Source: Ornithinibacillus scapharcae TW25
GTDB taxonomy: Bacteria > Bacillota > Bacilli > Bacillales > Amphibacillaceae
Length of the DNA: 64,000 nt
Assembly: GCF_000190475.1 (NCBI RefSeq)
Contig: NZ_AEWH01000024.1
Coordinates: 124,001-188,000 of the forward strand
Reading direction: 5' to 3'
Shown here: piece by piece, positions 7,581-16,200 of the stretch
Numbering within the stretch: position 1 is the first letter of the stretch
Layout: each line of letters begins with the position of its first letter
Position numbers and translations under genes: made by a program
Notes under the pieces: model-generated
The model's database searches: none
Seen by the model: the letters and a program-made list of their open reading frames with translations, nothing else
What the model was told of the DNA's origin: nothing

Positions 7581-10500
7581 ATGGAGATTATCAATAATAG
7601 ATATAGGCTAAAAGAATTAGTAAACCAAGAGATGCATGTAACAACCTACACCGCCTATGACATGCGCGATGATAATAAAGTCATTCTTCTAAATATATTA
7701 AATTCAGAATACTTACCGGAATCATTGATTGACTTTTTTATCAATCGTTTTCTTGATATTAAGGACTTAGCTAGTAAAAGTATTATACGAAATTATAGCT
7801 TTAATGCTGTTTCTTACATAGATAATAAAATACAGCAAGCAGAAAGACAGTATTTTTATACTACGGAATATATAACTGGTACAGAAGATTTATTTCAATA
7901 TACTCAGAACAAAAGTTTCCGTGAAATAATGGATTGCTTTATAGACTTGAGTACAGCCGTTCACTACCTCCACTTAAAGGGGTTTATTTATGGTGCTTTA
8001 AATCGCGAAACGATACGTGTTAGCACTTTGGATTCTGATGTACAGATCTTATTAAAAGATGTTGCGACTGTAAAGATGGAACGAATGAATCATTCCGAGA
8101 GATTGGAGGATTCGGTATTTAGGTCACCAAAGGTCTTAGCAGGAATGCCTGATAACGAAGAGTCAGATATATATTCACTTGGTGTGATCTTAGTGGCAAT
8201 GCTAAGCGGAAACTCGGCATTGCGAAATCCTAGGGCAGAAATAGCAGTATTAGCTGAAAAACATCCTGAAGCAAAACCGCTTATTCCAATTTTGGAACGG
8301 ATACTGGAGACGGAAAATACAACTGGATATGAAAATTTATATGAATTAATCGTGGATCTAAATGTAGCACTAAATACTGAATATTCAATTGTTAAAATGG
8401 ATGAATTCCCTGGGCTAAATCTTAATACCAAGCTTGTGGGAAGAGATAATAAGGTAAAAGAAATATTTAAGGCATACGAAAAGATGGTCTCTTATCAACC
8501 AGGTAAACGAATCTTCTTTGTGCAAGGTCCGAATGGTATTGGTAAGACTCGTTTTTTACAGGAGGTTAATTTCCTCTTTGAATTAAGCCAAGCTAGCGTT
8601 TATTCCAGCTACAGTCTAAGTAATCTAACCGATGGTAGTAAAGATATGTGGATTGATATATTACGCAGGCTGATTATGGAGACGGATACCAGTACGGTAG
8701 AGAAATACAACAAAGAATTAGTGAAATATTTCCCGGAATTGGCTGATAAAAGTTTTGCCTCTTCCGCAAACTACATGAGCGAGACGAATACAAAGTACCG
8801 TTTATTAAACCGAATCGCCGGTTTTATTAGTGAGAGTATTCAGGACAGACCGGCAGTTATAATTGTTGATAATATTCATTTAGCAGATGACTTCACAATC
8901 GATACGTTTCATTATTTATGTACGGAAGTATTAGAGAACACGAACCTCTCTATCATCTTTTCATGTGATGACAGTGAAATCACATCGAACTCCGTTTCGT
9001 CAGATTTTATTGTCAATATGAAGCGCCGTGCTGATTCGGAAACGATACGTTTAGAACCCTTAGATGAGAAACAAACGGGTGAAATGATTCAAAGTATATT
9101 ATCCATCTCCTTTACTCCAAGGAATATTTCTAGACGAATATATCGTCAGTCATACGGAAATCCACTTTTCATTACAGAAATAATGAAAGACTTATATAGT
9201 CGCCACATTATTTTTGTAGGAGAAGAGACTGGTAAATGGCAGATCGATTTACCTGAAGATGATAAGAACTATAATTTGTTGGAGCTTCCAAACAGTGTGG
9301 AACATGCTCTTGTTAACCAGTTGAAGGATTTAGAACCTACTAGTATTGAAATATTAATGAGTATCTCCTTGTTCTCGAAGCCAGTTTCAACTGAAATGAT
9401 CGAAAGTTTAGTAAGGGCAAATGAGAACCTAGAAGATAATTTAGGAGAATTGGTTAGTAAAGGTGTACTACAACGACTAATTGATGATAGTTCCTATTTA
9501 TATGATTTTCGTAGTAGAGTTCTAAAGAATATTGTTTACGATAGAATTGAAGACTCGGAGAAAGCGAAAAAACATAAAAAAGCAGCTGAATTATTAGAAG
9601 AGAAGATTGATATTGAGTATGCACCTAATTTAGATGAACTGATTCTGCATTATGTGAAAGCGAATGATCGGGAAAAAGCAAGATCCTATTATTTGTTAAA
9701 TGCAGAAAAGTTAAAAGCCGCTCGAAATACAAAAGCGCAAATCGAAAACCTAAGGAGTGCATTAGATTTTACTCCAGAAATTGAGAGTACAAAACTACTC
9801 ATTGAAATTGGTATTTTGCTTTCTGATATTGGAGATGTTCAACTCGCAACTGAACATCTAGAAAAAGCAGAGCGTTTAGCGATAGAAAAAGATGAACACG
9901 AACATATCATAAAAGCTTATTTAAACCTCGCTAATGTAAAAATATCATCATACGAGAATGATAAAGCAGAAGTGTACATCGCAAAATTAGAAAAAGAACT
10001 TGAAATCCATGATAATGAAGAAGCTAGACTTGAATTGAAGCGGATGAAGGCTCTAATTCTATTAGATACGAATCACATCTCCGAGGCTAGAGAAGCTTTT
10101 GAAGAAGTAATTGAAGAATGTGGAGACCGTTACCCTAAAGTAAAAGGTAACGCGTACAGAACCTTAGGGTTTATTTATATGTATTTAGGAAGAGCAGAAC
10201 AGGCACTAGAAGTTTATCATAAGTCTATTGAGGTATTGGAGCAAATAAATAATACAAGAGGTGTTCTGTTAGGTCTTAATAATATTGGTGCAGTGTATGC
10301 GGATGTCTATGAAGACTTCGATAAGGCAATGGAGTATCACCTCCAGGTTAAGAACCTTAGTGAAGAATATGGAATCTATACAAGTGAAGTATTTGGCCTA
10401 ATCAATATCGCAGAGTCTTATTTAAATAAATATGACTTTGATACGGCATTCGAGCATTTTCATCATGCCTATACAAAAGCAGAACGATATCACATGGCTT

Positions 10501-12956
10501 CCGAGACATTTATGATAAATAACTTCCTCACGCAGGTAAGTTTGGAACGGGACCATTATACTGATGCCATTTTATACTATGACAAACTGAGAATGGAGTT
10601 TGAGGAAAACCCAATAAAAGGGTTTGATGTTGGAGAATACTACACTTCTTGTGCGAAGTTATATTACAAGCTAGGGAATTACGAGAAAGCTGATTACTTT
10701 TATAAAAAGGTTATTGAATTCCACAGTGAGCATGAGAATCTATTGAAGTATATTGCTACTGTAAAAGTGTTAATCAATGAATTGCGACAGCCAAATAGGG
10801 ATATGACGTCGATGTTAACGGAACAAATATTAACTGTCACAGAGAAAATCACAAATAAGTCAGCTAATATTGAAAACTTGTGTGAGGCAATCATCATTCT
10901 GAGCTATAAGCGAGAATATGAAGATGCGACAACTCTTCTAAGAAAAGTAGAAGAATATATACATGATGAAGCACCACATCGATTAAAAGCTATTTATATG
11001 CATGCAAAAGGTGCCGTTGAGTTTGGGGTAAATCGAGATAATGCGATTTGCTATTTAGAAGAAAGCTTGGAGTTAGCGAAAAGGTCAACGAGTAAAGAAC
11101 TGACATCTCGTATATCTGCTGACTTAGGTGATTGTTACTTTATTTTTGAGAAATATTATGAAGCTGCCAACTATTATTTAGAAAGCTGTGAAGGAATTAA
11201 GAATTTGATTCGTCAGTTGCCGGATGAATATAAGCTCAATTTTATTAATGGTCGTGACTTTTCCAAAGGCTTCTATCGTTTAGGTGAAATATGGAAGTGG
11301 ATGGTTACAAATGGTGATGTGACAATTGACCAAGAAGTATCAACTAGTAAAGTACAAACGCTAGATGAGTTAGAAAAAATTATGCATACTGACCAAGTGA
11401 GTGCATTCATTGGACATCAGGCGTTTATGGATTATATCAGTAATCAATACATGGACAAACTATCTAATAATATATTACATCGTGGTGATATTATTAGAAA
11501 TTTAGAAAGCGATGTATTAAAGAATTTAGATATGCTTGGAAAGTTCCTCGCTGGAAGACTTCTTGCAACGAAGGGGTATATTATTGCAGAAAAGAGAGGT
11601 CAGGAATTAGTGCTGCTTTCATCTACAGATGGTAGCAAAAAGCTGCCTGATAATTTACCAATCATTAACAGGGTACGTGCAACATTGAAACCAGCTCTCA
11701 TTACAGCAAATATGGTCGATGATAAGGTTGATTTCCATTTGCTAGCAAATGATCAAAAGGCAATCATGTGTATTCCAATTGTGAAGAAGCTCGATTCTGA
11801 AGATAATGTTATCAACTTTGGTTACATTTATTTAGAAACGGATAGAATTGTAAATAACTTCAGTGAGGTTGGTTTAGAAATAAGCCAGGAATTGATTAAT
11901 CTATTGGTACTACTATTGGAAAAACGTCAATTAAAAATATCTGCTTCTATTGATAAACTAACTGGAGCACTAACTAGGAAGTATTTGGAGGATGCGTTAC
12001 AGAATACACTTGATGTATCCAGAAGAAATCGAAAAGATTTTAGTGTTATCATGTTTGACCTTGATAAATTCAAAGGTGTAAACGATCGTTATGGCCACCA
12101 AATAGGCGACCAAATTTTAAGAGATGTTTCTACTGTTATTCTGAACAATATAGATGGTATTGGTACGTTAGGACGTTATGGTGGAGAAGAGTTTATTATA
12201 ATCCTTCCATCTGTGGAAATGGATGAAGCTCATGTGATTGCAGAAAAATTAAGGACCACCGTGCAAGAGCAAAAACTTTTAGGAGACAAGCAAGAAGTTA
12301 CCTTAAGTATGGGGATTGCATCTTATCCGGAGCACGGCCAAACGGTTAGAGAAATCATTTTAAAGGCAGACCAAGCGTTATATATCGCTAAAGAAAAGGG
12401 GCGTAACAATTCTCAAATTTGGCAGAAGGATTTTGAGAATAAAGTAAAACCAGCCAATAGATTAACCGGTATTGTCTCTGGCGATGAAATCCGGGATTCT
12501 AGAAATGTTCTAGCATTAGTTGAACTTATTCAACTAACGAACAAAAATCTACCATTAGAAGATAAATTTTATCAGTTTATTGGTAGAATAATAGAAATTA
12601 TCGAAGCGCAATATGGTTATATCTTACTTACTGATGGGATTACGGTCGTTGATGCCTTTGGTAGAAAATCTCAAGAAGAAGATTGGATTCATGAAGCTAA
12701 CTATAATAAGGAGCTTGTTGAATCTGTTATCAGTGATGGACAAGGAGTCTATACAATTGACTGGGATCAAACCGATAAGATTAATATGGTGAATGGATTA
12801 CCAGATTGGGATTCGGTTATTGCAGCTCCAGTAACAACAAATGGACGTGTAAAGGGTGTTATGTACCTTTCTGTTCCTGCTCGAGTGAAGGAATTTGGAG
12901 CAGACGAACTAAATGTATTGAATATTTATAGTGAATTAATGGCCAGTATTATATAA
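7581..12956 (+). CDS. Giant pseudokinase-AAA-TPR-GAF-GGDEF-GAF protein (diguanylate cyclase), copy 1
   Basis: Probable diguanylate cyclase of 1791 residues with a large sensory front. Domains in order: a protein-kinase-like fold (about 1-270) in which the HRD catalytic Asp is replaced (FIYGALN) and no ATP-binding Lys is visible, hence a pseudokinase; an AAA/STAND ATPase with P-loop GPNGIGKT (about 315) and Walker B VIIVDN (about 428); a helical TPR array (about 700-1190); GAF (about 1290-1450); GGDEF (about 1455-1620) with FDLDKFKGVND and active-site GGEEF; a second GAF to the end. The inhibitory RxxD motif upstream of GGEEF is absent. I start at ATG 7581 (RBS GAGGTGA) rather than GTG 7572, because this matches the start of copy 2. 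No membrane segments seen. It lies downstream of a c-di-GMP riboswitch. Confidence 0.88.
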   Translation: MEIINNRYRLKELVNQEMHVTTYTAYDMRDDNKVILLNILNSEYLPESLIDFFINRFLDIKDLASKSIIRNYSFNAVSYIDNKIQQAERQYFYTTEYITGTEDLFQYTQNKSFREIMDCFIDLSTAVHYLHLKGFIYGALNRETIRVSTLDSDVQILLKDVATVKMERMNHSERLEDSVFRSPKVLAGMPDNEESDIYSLGVILVAMLSGNSALRNPRAEIAVLAEKHPEAKPLIPILERILETENTTGYENLYELIVDLNVALNTEYSIVKMDEFPGLNLNTKLVGRDNKVKEIFKAYEKMVSYQPGKRIFFVQGPNGIGKTRFLQEVNFLFELSQASVYSSYSLSNLTDGSKDMWIDILRRLIMETDTSTVEKYNKELVKYFPELADKSFASSANYMSETNTKYRLLNRIAGFISESIQDRPAVIIVDNIHLADDFTIDTFHYLCTEVLENTNLSIIFSCDDSEITSNSVSSDFIVNMKRRADSETIRLEPLDEKQTGEMIQSILSISFTPRNISRRIYRQSYGNPLFITEIMKDLYSRHIIFVGEETGKWQIDLPEDDKNYNLLELPNSVEHALVNQLKDLEPTSIEILMSISLFSKPVSTEMIESLVRANENLEDNLGELVSKGVLQRLIDDSSYLYDFRSRVLKNIVYDRIEDSEKAKKHKKAAELLEEKIDIEYAPNLDELILHYVKANDREKARSYYLLNAEKLKAARNTKAQIENLRSALDFTPEIESTKLLIEIGILLSDIGDVQLATEHLEKAERLAIEKDEHEHIIKAYLNLANVKISSYENDKAEVYIAKLEKELEIHDNEEARLELKRMKALILLDTNHISEAREAFEEVIEECGDRYPKVKGNAYRTLGFIYMYLGRAEQALEVYHKSIEVLEQINNTRGVLLGLNNIGAVYADVYEDFDKAMEYHLQVKNLSEEYGIYTSEVFGLINIAESYLNKYDFDTAFEHFHHAYTKAERYHMASETFMINNFLTQVSLERDHYTDAILYYDKLRMEFEENPIKGFDVGEYYTSCAKLYYKLGNYEKADYFYKKVIEFHSEHENLLKYIATVKVLINELRQPNRDMTSMLTEQILTVTEKITNKSANIENLCEAIIILSYKREYEDATTLLRKVEEYIHDEAPHRLKAIYMHAKGAVEFGVNRDNAICYLEESLELAKRSTSKELTSRISADLGDCYFIFEKYYEAANYYLESCEGIKNLIRQLPDEYKLNFINGRDFSKGFYRLGEIWKWMVTNGDVTIDQEVSTSKVQTLDELEKIMHTDQVSAFIGHQAFMDYISNQYMDKLSNNILHRGDIIRNLESDVLKNLDMLGKFLAGRLLATKGYIIAEKRGQELVLLSSTDGSKKLPDNLPIINRVRATLKPALITANMVDDKVDFHLLANDQKAIMCIPIVKKLDSEDNVINFGYIYLETDRIVNNFSEVGLEISQELINLLVLLLEKRQLKISASIDKLTGALTRKYLEDALQNTLDVSRRNRKDFSVIMFDLDKFKGVNDRYGHQIGDQILRDVSTVILNNIDGIGTLGRYGGEEFIIILPSVEMDEAHVIAEKLRTTVQEQKLLGDKQEVTLSMGIASYPEHGQTVREIILKADQALYIAKEKGRNNSQIWQKDFENKVKPANRLTGIVSGDEIRDSRNVLALVELIQLTNKNLPLEDKFYQFIGRIIEIIEAQYGYILLTDGITVVDAFGRKSQEEDWIHEANYNKELVESVISDGQGVYTIDWDQTDKINMVNGLPDWDSVIAAPVTTNGRVKGVMYLSVPARVKEFGADELNVLNIYSELMASII

Positions 12957-13108
12957 TATAAATAGAGGGAATAATGAATATATTTTCTGCGCAAATAGCT
13001 ATAAATATTGAAATTGATAATAAACACTAGTAAAGCCATATAGAAGAGTACATCATTGGGGCAATTGAAAGGAATATGTGGCTCTATTATGTCGTAATTG
13101 TTTTTATC

Positions 13109-13143
13109 GAATAGCTATTCGTTTTACGGATAGCTATTTTTTT
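13109..13143 (+). terminator. Terminator in the leader of GGDEF copy 2
   Basis: ATAGCTATTCG (13111-13121) pairs with CGGATAGCTAT (13127-13137), followed by six T. It lies 150 bases after copy 1 and 65 before copy 2, so it could end the copy 1 transcript or act as an attenuator of copy 2. A third ATAGCTAT occurs upstream at 12995-13002 and, being self-complementary, could pair with either arm. A stem AGCCATAT...ATATGTGGCT lies between (about 13035-13085). No c-di-GMP aptamer consensus is present here. Confidence 0.75.
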
Positions 13144-13208
13144 AGTAGATAGAATAGTTTTTATTACCGGGGGACATCTAATCATGAAAACTTATGGGGG
13201 TGGGAATC

Positions 13209-16200
13209 GTGGAAGTCATCGATAATCGTTATCGTCTACTGGAGTTATTGGAACAAAGTGAATATGTATCCACTTACTTAGCGATTGATATGCTGGAGGG
13301 TAATAGGTATATCCAATTATATCTATTAAAATCAGAATATACTCCGGAACCGTTAGTGGATTTCTATCGACAACAGTATATACCGATTACCAATTTAGAT
13401 AGTAAGTTAATAGCAAGAAACTATCATTTCGGTAAAGTATCATTTACTGACAATAAAGTTCAAACTGACAATATATTTTTTTACACTGCTGAACACAACA
13501 CACGTAGAGAATCGTTTCTTTCCTTTATCGGAAAGTTGACTCCTGAAGAGGTAATTGATAAATTCATCGAGCTTTGTACCGCTGTACATTATTTACATGT
13601 AAACGGCTTTGTCTATGGTGCAATCAATCCTCATACCATTCATGTTGTAGAAGATGGAGATAATGCATTCCTACAGTTAAAAGATCTTGCCACTGTTGAA
13701 TTAGAAAAGTATACCCGTAACAATATCGACTATTCTAATTTTATATTACCAAGAGCACTAGTCAATGATAACTATGATATAGAAGCTGACATGTTTGCGT
13801 TGGGGACTATTTTACTATGGATGTTAAATAAGGAAACCTCTTTTACCTCCCCGTCGGAGGTGCTTTATAAGATTGAGAATGAAGTCAAGGTGGGAGGAAA
13901 GTACTCCGTTCTCTTTAAGGAAATTCTCCCTATCATTGGGAAACTTATTTCTACTGAAGGTGTATATCCATATCATTCCGTTCATGAAATGATAGTGGAA
14001 CTTGCTAATACTCTAGGGAGAGAGATTTCCATTTTGAACTTAGAAACGATGGATAGGCTTCATTTCTTTACCAAACATATTGGAAGGGATATGGAAAAAG
14101 AAATAATCTTACGAAACGTGAAGAATTTGATCGACTTTCAGACCGGGAAGCGTACTTTTTTCATCCATGGTGAAAATGGAATCGGGAAGACTCGGTTCCT
14201 TCAGGAAATGGAGTTTCTATTATCCCTTGAAAAAGTCAAGGTGTTTGCTAGCTATCAACTAAAACCATCTGGAAGTGGTAAGCAATTATGGCTTGATATT
14301 ATTCAAAAGCTTATGAGCTATGCTGATCAAAATGTGATAAGAAAGTATCGGACAGAACTTTTGACGTATTTTCCAGAATTAGATCGAAGAGAAGCCATTA
14401 CTTCACATGATTATTTATTAGAGGGGAACTACAAGTACCGTATACTGAATCGGATTTCATCCTTCATTCAGGAATGTATTCGTGGAAATACAGCGGTTAT
14501 GATCATTGATGATCTTCACTTAGCAGATGGATTTACTCTAGAATTATTACGTTATCTAAGCACGAATATCGTTCATCATAACAATTTAATGTTCATATTA
14601 TCTGGGGAAGTACGTGAAGATAGTGTAAATACTGTTTTTCTAGAGAATATAGAACTATTAAAGATGCGTACGGATGCTAGTGTGATTCGATTAAATCCTT
14701 TAACGAAAGAAGAGACGGCTCAGTTTATCAAACATATTCTTTCTTTGTCCTATAAACCTATTAAACTAACAGAAAAAATCTACTCACGTTCTTATGGAAA
14801 TCCGTTGGTTATCCAAGAGTTTATAAAGGACTTGTATGTTCGTAACATATTAAAGGTTTCGCCTAATAGTGGAATGTGGAGTGTTCAACTTTCGACATTA
14901 AATTATGATTCACTCGATATTCCAGATAGTATAGAACAAGCACTACGTAATCAACTGAATGAACTATCGAAACATCAGATTGAATTAATGAAGGCTGTTG
15001 CTATCTTTCATAGACCAATTCCTATTGAAAGAATAGCTACATTTCTATCATTAGAGAAATCAATAGTCGAGCAGACGATAGAGGAACTAATTAAGAAAGG
15101 TATATTTCAGCGATTGGTATCGGATAACGGCTACTTTTATGAATTCCAAAATAAAATGTTGAAGCAGATTGCTTATGAGGGGATAGTTTCAGAAGATAGA
15201 ATAAAGATGCACCACAATGCAGCGATAATTCTAGAGAATGAAAAAGAAATAAAAGTAGATGAACTAATTTATCATTATGAAGGTGCTGAGGATAAGCAAA
15301 AATGTAGGAAGCTTTATTTAGAAATCGCCAACGATTTACATGAAAGGCATGAATTAAAAACCGAGATTCAGTATTTAGAAAAGGCCGTAATGATAATCGT
15401 AGATAAAACGGAACAAATCCAGTTGTACATGAAGATTGGAGAATTGTGTTCGGAGATTAACGAAATGACCAAGGCTACCCAATCGTATGAAACAGCAAGT
15501 AAATTAGCATTAGAAATAGACGATCAAGTACATATCATGAAGGTTAATTTAGCATTAGCCGCACTGCATGCTGCATTATATCAATTTGATCATGTAAAAC
15601 GATATCTACAGAAAGTAGAGAAAGCAGAAGACTTCTCTAATCCTGAGTTTAAACTAGAATATAAACGGCTTCAAGCATTCTTGCTCAATATGGAAAATCA
15701 ACCTGACGAGGCTTCGGTAATACTTGAGGAAATTATTCAAGAAAGCGAATCGCCTAAAATCACAGCAAATAGCTATATGCTACTAGGATTCTCTAGTATA
15801 CAACATAATAAAACAGAGGCTGCTATCAATTATTATAAGAAGGCTATTGAACTAATTGAGACAACTGGATATATGAAGGGATACCTAGGTGCACTCAATA
15901 ATATAGGAGTTATATATCAAGCCTATCTTTCAGAGTTTGATACTGCAAGAGAATATTTTCTAAGGGTTCGAGACTTGAGTGAGGAATATGGAATATTTGA
16001 AACCGAAATCCGTGCCGTTTCAAGCATCGGAAATATTTATTGTGATTCCCATGACTTCAAAGAAGCATATAATCATTTTAAGTACGCTTTACAAAAGGCT
16101 GAGTTTAGTAGTTCTACATGGGTTAAGAATCATCTTTATAATTTATTAAGCTATGTGTGTGCAGAAATGAGTAATTACAAGGAAGCATTTTCATACTATG

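Noticed and set aside
12957-13108. A second c-di-GMP riboswitch before the second giant gene
   Set aside because: The GGACGCAAAGC core and tetraloop hairpin are absent; only unrelated stems and a terminator are seen.
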